Origin: Bolinopsis microptera
Lineage: Eukaryota > Ctenophora > Tentaculata > Lobata > Bolinopsidae
Direction: 5' to 3'
DNA: 64,000 bases
Assembly (NCBI RefSeq): GCF_026151205.1
Contig: NC_087084.1
Location: 13,109,453-13,173,452, forward strand
Within the stretch, counting starts at the first letter, position 1. The number at the start of each line of letters is the position of its first letter. Below, in pieces: positions 34,196-46,456 of this stretch. The notes beneath the pieces are model-generated. The model was given only the letters and a program-made list of their open reading frames with translations, was not told the DNA's origin and did not search any database. The translations under genes were made by a program, and so were the position numbers.

Positions 34196-35398
34196 CGTTA
34201 TATTAATAACAATGTAATTTAATTAACAACATTACCAGCTGGCACGCCAACCTCAAAAAACCGCCAACCTCAACACTCCCAGCAATCCTTACTAGGGGGT
34301 GCACCATAAAAATAAACTTGCTCGGATTTTAGAAATTTGTGTACCATTGTTTTCTAGAGACTGTGAGAATTTTCACAATACCAAATTTGTCATACCTTTT
34401 TGGAAAAATCAGTGAGTTTCGCCTAGGTGCCATATTTGATGGTGCGCGGCTTTTGGAGCAAAATTAGCTGTAAAAGTCGCGTAATTTGACCAAATTTGAC
34501 CAAATTCGTTGATTTTTGTCGTATTATTTGGATATATCTTCAGTTCCTTGAATGAGATCATTCTGAAAATTGGCGACGACCTTCCAATAGGGCTTTCACA
34601 ATTGTCCAAAAAATTTGATGGATATCGGAGTTGATATAGTGATCAAAATGGGGCAAAATACGCTGCTTTTAGCTGTAACATAATGTCTGATGGTTGGATA
34701 TGCTTTAAACTTTTCGGACACCTTTCTTGTAAGTCTATAAGTAAGCTTACCAATTTTTGTTGCAATCGGAGGTCGGGAAGGATACTTAATATTTATTTGT
34801 TTGAAGAAAATTGTGCTGGCCGAAATTAGCGCTAAAAAACCATCCTACAGTCGGCACGCGCGGCTCACTGTCGATGGCGCACTACCTATCCTTACCACTT
34901 ACTGGCTGGCAATATTGGCTTTTACTAATTCGCTCGCCCAAAAATTTGTGACCAAAACGGTTTTTTGCCCATAACTCTCCAGGGAAGCATTTATATTACC
35001 CTACGTCATGGGGGGGTGGGGTGATTCGGAATCAGCATCCAAAAATATGAAATACACCGATTCTCGATTCAAATTAATTTCATACCCAAAGGGCCTTTTC
35101 TCAACACTCAAGAATTTTCTTAAAATTTGGGCGAGCGATTTGTAGTACGTAGGAGCGGGCGATATTGATATTATTACAGGTGATTGCGTCTTCACACTTC
35201 ACAGCTTTTTGAGCTCCGCGCGCGCTCGTACCAATGCGCAGCCCTTTCTCGAGCTTCTCGTGCATATGCTTGATATGATCATCAATAGGTGATACTTTGC
35301 TTTATCCAGAGCCCTTGCGCTTGCAGTTAAAGTTTACTTGTGAAACAAGCGCGCCCGCAGCGGCGCGAAAGCACATGGTTAGTGGTTAAGTGATCAAG
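34196..35398. other. Unassigned sequence between the palindrome and the small MITE
   Basis: No gene is supported; minus-strand frames at 34409-34609 and 35001-35195 lack splice or start support. AGGTGATACTTTG at about 35288 repeats the left end of the following element, hinting at an older partial copy. Confidence 0.4.
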
Positions 35399-35692
35399 GT
35401 GATACTTTGTACTTGTAAAATATTTGTTTCAAATATTATACCGTCGACGAGTCCAACTCGGCGCGCGTTTTGGTAGGTTATAAACCCACAAGTCTTACTG
35501 GGCGGCGCTTTGTCGGGCGCTCAGCCTGTCAATGTCATTCCGCCAAATCTCTATTCGGAACATAAATATAATTATAATAGCCTGGATCGAGTCCCCAGTT
35601 GTAGGTTTATAACCTACCAGGACGCGCGCCGAGTTGGACTCGTCGACGGTCCTAATATATGGAACAAATATTTTATGAGTATCACCCGTTAA
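35399..35692. mobile_element. 294-bp MITE sharing termini with the large complex
   Basis: Inverted ends of about 90 bp: GGTGATACTTTG...CCGTCGACGAGTCCAACTCG at the left and its complement up to TATCACCCG at the right, directly followed by TTAA. The left copy has a roughly 9-bp insertion. The core of about 110 bp has no supported ORF. Part of the core (CGCTCAGCCTGTCAAT, about 35518-35533) recurs inverted at 35883-35898, outside the element. Confidence 0.7.
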
Positions 35693-38098
35693 GGTCCCCA
35701 GGTAAAACTCGTCAAGAAATTATTTTTATGCTATGTACAATGTAATTAATAAGTTTTATTCGAAATCATCGTAAAAAATACATACGTATATAGCTTACTT
35801 TCTCAGTAAATCCCATAGCTTACTCATAATGAAACGTATAAGCATGTACACAGAATGGTAAAAATCTAATCGCACCCCAGATTGACAGGCTGAGCGCCGC
35901 TCAGTACATTATTTGATTTAAAATCAAGGTAGTTCATTTATTTTTGTATTAGCAATTACTATTACTATTAGTATTACGTGATCAATATTTTGTAAATTTA
36001 AACCCCTTTGGCCTTCTCCTATTTTATTTATTTCCAGATTGTAGCTCTGCTGCTACGATCTCGTCAAGAGTTCTGCTACGATCTCGTGGTAGATCGAGAG
36101 AATCACTATTTGCTATTTTAAATTCTTGAGTGGCGCAGCCATGTACACAGTACACTTACTTATACTATACACTATACAGTACATCGCGCTACGAGTACAA
36201 GTACAAAGTTAAGGATTAAGTGTCAATTGTCGATAGATTAATTAAATAATATAATCATAATTGTAAAATGCGCACATACGAATTATACAAAATATGGAAT
36301 ATGGTATCGCCGGTCAGTGTCAGTGTCAGTGTCAACCTGTCAACCAGTGTTGAAATGTTAAAGACGACTATGTAGACAAGCTCATGACCTTATTTTCTGT
36401 TTAAAACTGGGACCCCGCGTTGAGTGGGTTTTACGAGACACAGTCCAGACAATGTCTGATATGACTAAAATGGTGTGGCCACGAAAGGTTTCCCAGTGCA
36501 ATCCTTCATTTATAACCCCCTACTGGATGAAGCCTTAATCGTATACTAATATTTATATATACGCAGTGAAACTGAAATGAGCACCAAGTTGATAGTAAGG
36601 GGTCGTTCACATAATCATATTACGTAATCACTGAGAGAGAGAGAGAGAGGGAGGGGGTGGGTTTCTGAATGATTAATATGGAGTGTCATTTTAACACAAT
36701 AGCTATGTGACTGTGTGTAAAACTGATTACGGAGTGGTGGTTAAAAATTAACCACAATGCACTGATCATCAGTGGTATTTACATTGTTCTCAAACTGTTT
36801 AGGTGCAAACAGCACGCATGCAAATTATCGATTATATTTACAAACATTTGCTTTGTACTTGTATGTCGTAATGATGTACACGTGATTATGGTTGGCCCAA
36901 CCGACAACTATTCACAAACTTGATAATAGGCTGCAATGTATGCAGATCGATTGAATATAGATTATGCGATATACTACAAAACAGATTCCTAGTATTAAAG
37001 ATTGTTTCCGTCTTGTGCAACAATCAACAATGGTTCAAAGATGTGCAATAGTCGCATCTTCGATACTTTCAATACTTATGTTGCCTGTTCATCTTAACCA
37101 TATTTTATGAATCCTTCAAAATAACAGTTCTTCGATAAGAAGGTCGTTTAAATTTATTTTTGTATCTTTGACTACCAACTTGTATGAGGATTAGTCTATT
37201 TTCTATGGAGACTATATTTTTAATTGAACCTAACATTGTACTAAGATCATTCAAGTGAAAAAAATAAAACAGGTTATTTCTACCAAATGTCATCAGAAAT
37301 CAAATTCCAACAATATTATGTTAAATGTAAAATGTCATCTTAAATTTAAATAATATTTAATATTTGTTTAATTAAATCTCAAAGTCACAGCAAAATGTGA
37401 AAACAGTGCTGAAAAAGCTTTAACATCTTTTCAATAATAAACTGTGTTAATCAAACAAATCCTTTTCTCCAAAATGTATAAACTTTTATTTCGAAATAGA
37501 AACACATCATCGCACGTTAAACCAAGCATTCAATTATGGCCGATAAGCATATTATCAACTGATCAATTAGCATCAATTAGCCAATTATAATCTTACTGAC
37601 TCAGTCACAATAAGCTCGCACGGTAAAAGATTAAAAATCGAAATACAACACAACGACTGCCGGCCGAATAATCATCAAGTCTCATCATATCGAAAACGTT
37701 TTAACTTCCCATTAAACATAGAAAATTCGCATCAAAAATTCAGGGACCAAGCAAGGTCGATTTTTATTTCCCCAACCATATCCAAAAACATTCTCAAAAA
37801 GTTGCCCTTTACTGTTGTTGTAATCAAAATGTGAGACTGAGAAATTACAGACACAAACGTGAATTTTAATCTTAATCCTCAAATCATTATCTTAGTGAAA
37901 TCGTAAAAAATCGGGATGCCAAATGCCATTAACACAAAAATCAACGTCTTCAAACTGAGCACTTAAAAATGAAGTTTTACATTAAAAGTTTTTACTTTCT
38001 CAGCTCACAAATGATTATCGAATAGAACATTTATTAATAGAAAAGTGGAAGATTACGATGGTAATCCCCCTCCCCATAACGCTCTGTACCCACTTTAC
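35693..38098. other. Stretch without an established gene
   Basis: CTGCTACGATCTCGT is repeated near 36050-36086 beside an inverted ACGAGATCG. A (GA)n run ends in GGGAGGGGGTGGG at about 36632-36662. No splice-bounded exon was found. Confidence 0.45.
36405..36510 (+). repeat. Diverged relative of the tRNA-like segment
   Basis: ACCCCGCGTTGAG, CGAGACACAGTCC, ATGACTAAAATGG and AAGGTTTCCCAGTGCAATCC line up in order with GCCCCGTTTGAG, CGAGACACAGTTT, TACTAAAATGTC and AGGTTTCAAGTTCGAATCC of the palindrome arms. This supports a dispersed SINE-like family. Confidence 0.4.
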
Positions 38099-38262
38099 GC
38101 CGTGGTTCATACATAATACATTACACTGGAGCGAGCTTACACAGTGTAATTTCCTCCAGTCTGCGCCGCATACGTTCATATAGGCGCGCGGCGCAGACTG
38201 GAGGAAATTACACTGTGTAAGCTCGATCCAGTGTAATGTTATATGTATGTACTACGGCTTCA
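38099..38262. mobile_element. Palindromic MITE
   Basis: The inner arms 38118-38169 and 38188-38239 are complementary over about 52 bp with one or two mismatches (TTACACTGGAGCGAGCTTAC, AGTGTAATTTCCTCC, GTCTGCGCCGC) around an 18-bp loop. The outer flanks continue imperfectly (GCCGTGGTTCATACATA against the complement of TATGTACTACGGC). The target duplication is not clear. Confidence 0.75.
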
Positions 38263-39046
38263 CGCAGATTTAATATACTCGACCAGCTCCCAGTTCAACA
38301 CAGTGTCATTTTATTATTACTTTTAGTTTTTGGGGCAGATTTTTAGGAATCTACCCCAAATTAAAGTGAGAAAACTTTTTATAACCCGCGTCTGCAAGAT
38401 CTGCAAAATTTGAGGTCGGAAGACGAACTGAGAGCGTGACGAGTAAATACGTCGAAGACATAATAGTCTAAATAATTAAACTCGTGGCACTTGGTGCACG
38501 GATTAAGCCTAGCTATTCCAGCCAAAAAGGGATCTGATCATCCTTTGATGATCCGGAAACGATAATCAAAGAAAATATCGATGTGATTTTTTTGGAAGTT
38601 GGCTGAAATACCTAGCTTTGATAATCACTGATATACAAAACGGTCAAAGAATTTTTTGTCTCATCTCAAATTCAATTTGGGATGATTTTATCACCATGAT
38701 AATAATATTCATAAAACATATCTTAAAATCAGCCTGTTAATGCACTTAAATATGCGGCCCAACATTCACTGCTTACAACTCAGCAATCTATGTACTTACA
38801 GTTTCCTCATCACGAGAATTAAACGTACGAAAAAAAAAAACAACGGCAGGCTGCACATAGTAAATACAAAGTCCTCTGTGTCAATCAAGTCTTTTCATTT
38901 GGTGGCTGCGTCTGAGCCGACGTGTTTTACGTAACTGAAACCTTTGCCTGGAACATCACATCACGACCCTCACAACATGACGTCACGAATACATCTCATA
39001 TCACGTGACGTCACGCGTGAGAAGCCACGCGTTAGTGTGTGGGTAT
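38263..39046. other. Downstream flank of the 39-41 kb gene
   Basis: This holds the probable 3' UTR of the minus-strand gene. GGGGCAGATTTTTAGGAATCTACCCC at about 38332-38357 is a hairpin. Two CRE palindromes TGACGTCA lie at 38978-38985 and 39006-39013, the second fused to TCACGTGA. Confidence 0.45.
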
Positions 39047-41365
39047 TCATGGGTCCATTTTAGCAACCCAGTCCATAAGTACGTCTCCTTGATTGGCTTT
39101 GAATTTGTCGAGTGGAGTCCTCTTGTCTGATGAATTGTACGGCACGTAACTCGTTTGGAAGCCTGTTTTCAGGGTGGAGGATGTGGAGGATGTATTAGAG
39201 GCGTGCGCTGAACTGGTTGTTTTGCTTCTGGCTCGAGTGCTGAAACGTAGTAGGGCGGTTAGATACTTGGAAAAGATTATTGGTGTTGAAAAAGATAAGG
39301 TAATTCAATAATTTGATCAATTTTTGGAAATCGCCCGGAAATTTGATAAAATGTGCTTTTCTAGCAGGGAACAAAAACACGGACATGTTTGCTCTTTTGG
39401 AAAAATATTGCCTTATACAGAGCAGATTTCTGATAACGATCACAGTTGAAAACTTCTACAGAAGGAAATGAAATCAAGAGTAGAAAAACTTACTTTGTAT
39501 CTCTGTTATTATTTCTGAAGTCGAATCCGGTATCAAGACCAGTGGTGGTAGGGAAACGGGTCTTGTTCTCTTTGTTAGCCTGGACCTCTTGCTTGTAGGC
39601 TCGTTTGTGGAGTACGTAGTACTCGTTGTTTGAGGGAATCTTTATAGATGAACTGAGGAAAGGTTAAGGATTAATTATTTGTTAATAATACATACAAACT
39701 AATGAACTGTGGAGAGTGGTGAATGGTCGTGATATATTTTCTGTGGTGTTAATGAAACTGCTTTGGTGGTCGTGGGAAAGAAAGGACAGAAGACAATTCG
39801 AACTTGGTCGCAGTAAAACCACCGACTACTTGACACTTTGGTATAAAACTACCGCAGAAAACTGAAAATACCTCATTTGGGAGATGGTTGAACACTTGAA
39901 TAACCCCCAGGCAGAAATATCGACTAATCTTTCGACCACAATATGCAAAATGAATTGTGTTTCGTGTTTACAGCATTAAGGGACCTTCTTGGACCTTCTA
40001 ATCTAATTTAGATCCGGATATAGCCTAGCGTGGTGCCAATTTCCGGGACAATTCCGACATAGAGCTTCTTAGGGTGCCTATATATCAGCCAACAAAGAAA
40101 AAAAAACAAATTAAAATATCTTCATTATTTTTATCACGGAATTCTGAAGTGTCAAAATATTAGCGCAAGAATTACCAATTCTCAGAAAAAGGAGCATGGC
40201 AGTGGCAGAGAGAAACATACCAGAGTATATGAGTTTAACTCCCCGGAGCAAGCCTTTCAAGTCAGCCTAATTTTTTAACTTAAGCACAATAATCAAAGAA
40301 AGGTTCCTATGGCTTGGCCAGGCTATCAGACAGTTATAAGTTATATGTAGAGGGCACGAGGACCGAGAAGCAGTTAGCAGCTGTATAATGCTAGTATATA
40401 TAGTATTTATAAATAGTATATATATACTATTTAGCAAAGTATTGTCTACTAATAGAAACTCAATGTCTATAAACGTCTCGAGTTACAATGTTGTCTCGGT
40501 ACACGTTGTTAAGAACGGGGCAAGTATTTAACTAAAACTAAAAGTATTCCGTTGGTATTGGTAACGATATATGTACTAAGTGAACAGTGTGTTAAGTTAT
40601 GAGCAGTGTGAAGCCATGTGTGTGCTATGGAAAGTGTAGTGGCATGTGCAAATACTAAATATAACACAAGAGACTATCAGACTCAATATCGGACTCAACA
40701 ACAAAGGAAACTAACTTAAATAAGAGACGATCATTAGTGTGTTGAATAAGGGGAATTAAAAGAAGATCTGACATGTCACGTGTTATAATGTCACGTGTAA
40801 TGTCACGTGTAATGTCACGTGTAATATCACGTGTAATGTCACGTGTAATATCACGTGTAATGTCACGTGTAATATCACGTGTAATGTCACGTGTAATGTC
40901 ACGTGTAATGTTACATACCAGGAGGAGGCTGAAGAGCCGATGGAACTGTAACTAGCGTGTTTACATTTCAGTGTGTTAGCCCAGTCATCATGGGGCGGTC
41001 TGTTGGATGATGTGGAGTTTGAAGAGGAACTGTTCGTGTCGTTAAATATCTTCCATTCGCTTTTCCCTGGGGAGAGTCAGGGTTTAGGGGTAATTAGGGG
41101 TAATTAATTAGGGGTAATAAAGACAAGTGAGAAGTAATATAGTAAGTGAGAAACACTGTTTAAAAATATGGAGCTCAGTGTTGTTTTTGAAGAGGCCAAT
41201 ATGGAGCTCAGTGTTGTTTTTGAAGAGGCCAATTGATTTATCAAAACAAACGTGGAAGTGGTAACTAAATAAACCAAACAATGAGTGTTGAAAAAAGCAC
41301 ATACCTGGGAGTTTATTAGAGTTGTTCTTGCCGATGCCAAATAGATAAAATTTGTCTGAAACCAT
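39047..41365 (-). CDS. Four-exon gene for an unrecognised 186-residue protein
   Basis: Coding exons in transcript order are 41365-41305, 41066-40919, 39652-39494 and 39239-39047 (561 nt, 186 codons plus TGA). Each junction is canonical: donors GTATGT, GTATGT and GTAAGT; acceptors ending CTCCCCAG, TTTCCTCAG and ACGTTTCAG. The split codons (GGG, TGT, AAC) restore one frame throughout, which is strong evidence for a real gene. The ATG has a good context (CAACATGG) and follows another acceptor-like TTTTACAG, so a 5' UTR exon is likely. The protein starts MVSDKFYLFGIGKNN and has Ser/Asn-rich linkers (about 31-42), EYYVLHKRAYKQEVQ and TTTGLDTGFDF in the third exon, TGFQTSYVPYN and TPLDKF in the fourth, and ends DWVAKMDP. 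No signal peptide or membrane segment is visible. The short aromatic-Gly/Tyr motifs loosely recall small axonemal proteins, but I cannot assign a family. Confidence 0.88.
40773..40912. repeat. 12-bp CACGTG minisatellite starting at a splice donor
   Basis: Eleven copies of TCACGTGTAATG/A lie inside the second intron of the minus-strand gene and reach within a few bases of the GTATGT donor at 40918-40913. Every unit carries CACGTG. The spacing is 12 bp apart from a 2-bp longer first unit. Confidence 0.95.
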
Positions 41366-41949
41366 GTTGCTGTAAAAGTTGGCGGTTAAGTATTGGGAAT
41401 TTATAACAGAAAACATTGAATCAGTTAAATTATTCCTTATTTAAATTCCACATCTACAATATGTAATATACATAGGAATTTACCCAAGAAAACATATCAA
41501 CTATGCGACTCATAAATACTACTATTCCAATCCGGATTTTACATACAATATACAATAACACAATATTATGTTTTACGATATGCAAAACTCCGAGGTAAAA
41601 AACAACACAGGGCAAAGATAAACGCATGACACTCGTACAACAAGCAAATGCAAAAATTATGTAAAAACTCTGAAAAACATGGCGTCAAGAACAAAACATG
41701 ACGAAAAGAAAACTTATTAGGACTGAAATATCAATTACTCCCCTCTGCAGTTCACTTGTAATCAAATGAAATGCATAAAATCGAATAACAAAGCATAAAA
41801 TTCGATTTCTATAAATAGGCTGCTATCCAGGATTACCCCAAATATACCCCTGGTGTTTAGCTAAAAACAGAATTTATCTAGTTAGCAAAGAGGAACATTA
41901 TGTAGTTAACAAAGGGGAATATGCCACACTGCGAGAAATGCAACAAGAG

Positions 41950-41992
<43 letters not shown>

Positions 41993-43086
41993 TCAGCAGG
42001 TCCGGTATTTTATTAGAAACAAAGTAAGAAACCGATACTGCCTCTCCCCGCGTATAGCCATACTTTTAAAAGTTAAATCCCAATTTATTTTAATTGCATT
42101 TACAAGAAAAACTCTTTTAAAAGTTAACAGACGAAATCTACAAGCCAGCAACATAACGTGTCAACAAGTCCGAATTAGGAAACGAAAATGCGAATAACAA
42201 GAGCCCTAACGGCTGTTCCTTCAGCCGACCAAATCTGAACATATTAGGTCATAACAGTTCTCTCAAATTAGCGAACTTTGGGAACTGGGTAAACGTTAGA
42301 AACTCATAATGCAGCAGACTTTGTCGTTTGTAAGATTCTACAGAGACACATTTCTACCAAAATAGCAGGATGATACATGAATAGCACGACGATACATAAT
42401 AGTAGAACACGGCTCTCTCCAATTATACGGGTTAACTTTAGACTATTTTAAAAAGAGTTCAAGTCACGTATTCTAGGTCAGGTTATTAAAGTCACGTATT
42501 ATAGGTCACGTATTATAGGTCAGGTTATTAAAGTCACGTATTCTAGGTCAGGTAATTCACGTACGGTCCCGCTGATTTATACAATACTACGGCTGCAGCA
42601 GAGGGAATCATGACAACTGTACTATCATACAGGCACAAAATAGCAACCAGAGAGAGAGAGAGACTGAAGTTGGCACACTTTTCGACACCTGAGAGAGAGA
42701 GAGAGAGCGAGAGAGAGAGCGAGAGAGAGTCGGGCTCATGCTCTCTCGATCAATACTGACTAACAAGTTGTTTCTTAGAATCGAGAATCGGCAAATTCTG
42801 GTAATCCGCTGTATTTTCCTTATCTTATGTACCTGAGATTCAGATAAGGGACGAGGAATACAGATAAGGGACATTAGACATGTTCAGGGGGAGGTCAAGG
42901 TGGACCCATGGGAATATTATACGGTAGACAATGAAGTGCGCTGGAAGTGAGCTTGCGCTGCGTCTGTTTCCCAATGACCTGATGATTCTGAGAACTGCAT
43001 ATGCACCGCTCACCGCTAGTTTCGGGGAAGTACGTGGGTCTATTGTGTAATATTGGCCGTACTGTGGTTTCTTCTTGCTCACATTG
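41366..43086. other. Upstream flank of the 39-41 kb gene
   Basis: (CT)n tracts lie at about 41953-41990 and (GA)n-type tracts at about 42649-42728. At about 42462-42558, AAGTCACGTATTCTAGGTCAGG and related units are repeated four to five times. An open minus-strand frame at 42874-42608 runs through the (GA)n tract and is not supported. No coding exon is found. Confidence 0.45.
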
Positions 43087-43120
43087 TGTGCTATTGTTTG
43101 GAGACTGTGGAAGTAGTCTG

Positions 43121-43211
<91 letters not shown>

Positions 43212-43251
43212 CTATTGTTTGGAGAGGACTGTGGAAGTTGTCTGGAACAAC
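43087..43251. repeat. (GA)n microsatellite flanked by a direct duplication
   Basis: About 80 bp of GA (43128-43209) is flanked on both sides by a roughly 42-bp sequence GTGCTATTGTTTGGAGA...CTGTGGAAGT...GTCTGGAACAA. The right copy has a GGA insertion. The open frames crossing it are Arg-Glu or Ser-Leu dipeptide runs caused by the repeat. Confidence 0.9.
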
Positions 43252-45198
43252 TCCTGTTCTTCCAGACTTACTGAACAACTGAACAAGAGGCGTGTTGTAG
43301 GAGATTATAAAGCTGTGGAGAAGAAACATGTCCATCTTAATTAATAAAATAGTTCACAATTAAATTTAAAACTGGTTATATTACATACAAGCGCAAATTA
43401 TTCAAACTAAAACGTGATGCAAGCGAGAAAATAATCGTGACAGGGGTAAGAGTATGCATGAGGAGACACAACGCAGTTGTAAACAATGGACTCAACTCTT
43501 ACCAATGAATGCTTTACATTATGCAGGAAAACACAGTCCCACTTTAAAATTATCACGCAGATATATTAAATCACACCAATAACGAGTGATGCAACATAAT
43601 ATCTGACAAGCACACACGCAGACACATGTGTTTCTCCCACACACGCAAACGTGATACGTGAATGTAATTGTTTGGAGTAATTAAATAAATCTAATTAACT
43701 AGACACGGTATAACCAGGAGAGATACAACAAGGGCGGGGAAATGTTGGTTAATACCACGAACACATAGATAGCGCTGGACGGGGGGAGCTGGACGGGGAA
43801 ATAAGAAAACCACGCACAACAGTTTGCAGTATGATAGTAGTCAGCTGGTATGTGTAGGGTTTCCCAGCGATATATTATGCAGTGCATACATTATGTAATG
43901 TTACATATTCTACATATAGCATAATGTTCCTTTGTAAAGCGATGATGATCGCAAACTGCACGGATGTGCTGTAAGGATTCCTGCCGCGATCAGTTGTGGA
44001 GGGTTGGGATCGTAGTTAGGGCTAAATATGGTAGTTAGGGTTAAATATGGACATGTTATAGTTATTTGTAGTAGTACAAAGTTAGGATGCACATGTAGCT
44101 AGATTAACAGCTATTTGTAGCAATGGGCGAGGAGTACAATATAGAAAGGAGCATAAAGTAAGGAACATATTTAGTAAGGAGCATAATATGATAAAGATAA
44201 TAATATAAATAGTAAGATAATATTATAAAGGAGCATAAAGTAAGGCACTAATTCATAGCCAGACTAAGTATTATCATCAAAGATAAATGGAGAAATCATG
44301 AGACCGCAAGTGGAGTAATAATATGACGAAAGATCACAAATCACCGGTCCCAGAAATGGAGAGATGGAGGGTAATAGTAGTCCATGGTCACGTGCTTGGT
44401 CACGTGCTGGCTGATTAGGATTCAACTAGACGTGTTTTATAAATCTCTCTGTGGTTATCTTATTCTCTGAGGAGGACCAATATCATTGGCTAATTTGCTG
44501 GCAATTCGTGAAGAATATTATTCTTAAACCATGTACGAATTATGCGACCATATGCGAATAGACCAGGACTACGTGTGTTAGTGTGTGGCTTGTAGCGCGG
44601 TTTGTATAAACAGAGGGGAGGAAAGTTGAGGAGAATTTAAAACAGCGGTGTTCAAGCTCTGCCGTTTTCTGCCAAAAGTGCTTAAAGACCACTCAAAAAT
44701 GTAGGCACATTTCTCAGAAAACAGCAGAGCTGAATAAGTATATATCCACCAGCGTGCGCTTTTCGCATAGCGGGCTCTCACCAGCCCGCTGTCAAAGGGC
44801 CCGATATCTCTACAGCCCGCTCATGATATAGCCCGCTAACAAGTGACATTTAATTTGACCAGTAGCAATATAGCCCGGAGTTCTCTAAAATATATACAGC
44901 TGGAGCCAATCTTGTACGGTGAATATGGAAATGGCTTGTGCCCACATTGTCTCACAGTTACCAACTCAGAAGTTAGTACGAGATATTTGACATATTCAAT
45001 GATATTGGACAGTTTTGCAACAGACTTGTAACTGATAACTGTAACTAAGGTGCGGGGGAGAAGACAATATAACACGTACAGTAGCTGAACAAAGAGATAA
45101 TGAGGGCTCTCCCCGTGAAATACATGGTAATTAGTAAAAAAGTTAATTCACTGTCTCATGATTCGCAGAAAACGTTTCTCTGTGCTACTAAGTAAACA
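43252..45198. other. Stretch without an established gene
   Basis: GGAGCATAAAGTAAGG is repeated at about 44149-44250. Two GGTCACGTGCT boxes lie at about 44387-44408. An inverted pair AGCTCTGCCGTTTTCTG and CAGAAAACAGCAGAGCT is at about 44656-44731, and AGCCCGCT repeats are at about 44770-44840. Confidence 0.45.
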
Positions 45199-45516
45199 TG
45201 ACGTCATGAGGTACGTCATCTGGTGCGTCATCAAGGGGAATTAATCATGTTACCTACCGCGCGCTACATAGCAAAGCGTTTTAAATAAATAAAGACGGTA
45301 TAATTATAGGAAATACCGTTATCCAGGGTGAAGGAAATATTGTGACGTCACAATATAATATGTATCGCTAGGAGCAGAAATTTGACGTCACAGCATATCG
45401 CTAGAAGGAGAAATGTAACTGCACAGACCGCAAGTATTCAACAAAACACAACTATTCAACAAAAAACAACTATTCAAAAAACGTGAAGCAAGGTAGAGAA
45501 CAGCAGTGTGACGTCA
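45199..45516. promoter_or_regulatory. Cluster of four CRE palindromes
   Basis: TGACGTCA occurs at 45199-45206, 45343-45350, 45383-45390 and 45509-45516. Parts of the surroundings are repeated too (ATATCGCTAG, TGTGACGTCACAAT). TGACGTCA is the CREB/ATF consensus. No start site can be placed, and the nearest established gene is the minus-strand one ending at 41365. Confidence 0.4.
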
Positions 45517-45703
45517 CAATACAGAAAACGATAAGTAAAACTCATTTTTGAAGCAGTAAAAGTGTCACTCTGACTCACAAACAGGTAAATGTTACTGCGT
45601 CTAAATGTGTCGACGAATAGAACCGATTTACTTCGCTTTTCACGCTACTCTGTATACTCAGTGTAAGTTTTGAGGTCTGAGGTAAACCGTTAAGTGTTAT
45701 CTT

Positions 45704-45775
45704 GTGTCACGTGGGTTGTTATAGTAACACCGCGCCTTGTGTCACGTGGGTTGTTATAGTAACACCGCGCCTTGC
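45704..45775. promoter_or_regulatory. Duplicated CACGTG plus X-box module
   Basis: A 35-bp unit is repeated twice. Each holds CACGTG (45708-45713, 45743-45748) followed one or two bases later by GTTGTTATAGTAAC (45715-45728, 45750-45763), which fits the RFX X-box RYYNYY-AT-RRNRAC. Two AGCCAATCATGTG/ACCAATCATGTG CCAAT modules follow at about 45879-45922. Confidence 0.45.
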
Positions 45776-45922
45776 TGTTAAACACTGTTTGAGGGTGCGG
45801 AAAGCAACTGACAACCAATAGGAACAGAGCAGTAAGTAGCTGCCATAGTATTAAGGATCTTCTAAGACTGAAACCGACCAATCATGTGACAGATTGAGTC
45901 TACTGAGAAATCAGCCAATCAT

Positions 45923-46186
45923 GTGGCAGTATCTGTCCTGACAATCATTACCTAACATCCACCGCAGATATCTCGCAACAAACAAAGAACTAATTGTGAT
46001 GGTAGTAGGACCTAGCAGTAGTAGGACCTAGCAGTGAACCAATCATTTGACTCTCTTGCTAGTTGTATGTTATTAAAATGAGGAGGGTGATATAGTGTTA
46101 TTAGATGATGTTGTTGCGGCGTGACTTTCATAGTGGAATCAGCCTGCTTGGTGTGATGTTACTGTAGGAATCAACCTAATCGGCGT
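45923..46186. other. Short noncoding stretch
   Basis: GTAGTAGGACCTAGCA is duplicated at about 46003-46033. Nothing else is seen. Confidence 0.4.
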
Positions 46187-46356
<170 letters not shown>

Positions 46357-46456
46357 ATGAAAATATGTGTCGGCTATCAGCAGGTTAAGGTATTTGGGTA
46401 GTACATATTTGTAGAGCGGATATAACACTGGTGGTTATAGGTTAATGTTAGCAGTT

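Larger units (their letters stand above)
27462..35692. mobile_element. Composite TTAA-bounded repeat complex containing a giant palindrome
   Basis: TTAACGGGTGATA at 27462-27474 is matched in inverted orientation by TATCACCCGTTAA at 35680-35692. A degenerate copy of the same right end (GGTATCACCCG, about 34184-34194, with AACAAATATTTTA before it) lies inside. A shared inner block (CCGTCGAC, CCAACTCGGCGCGCG, GGTAGG, TTATAAACC) follows the left end at 27655-27706 and recurs inverted at 34108-34136 and at both ends of the small element at 35.4-35.7 kb. TTAA at both outer ends recalls TTAA-targeting transposons such as piggyBac or Kolobok types, but no transposase is present and the termini do not show the piggyBac CCY start. 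Confidence 0.55.

Noticed and set aside
42895-43335. 146-codon minus-strand ORF and plus-strand partners over the (GA)n tract
   Set aside because: Most of the length is a Ser-Leu or Arg-Glu dipeptide run from the microsatellite, and the flanks are the duplicated noncoding sequence.
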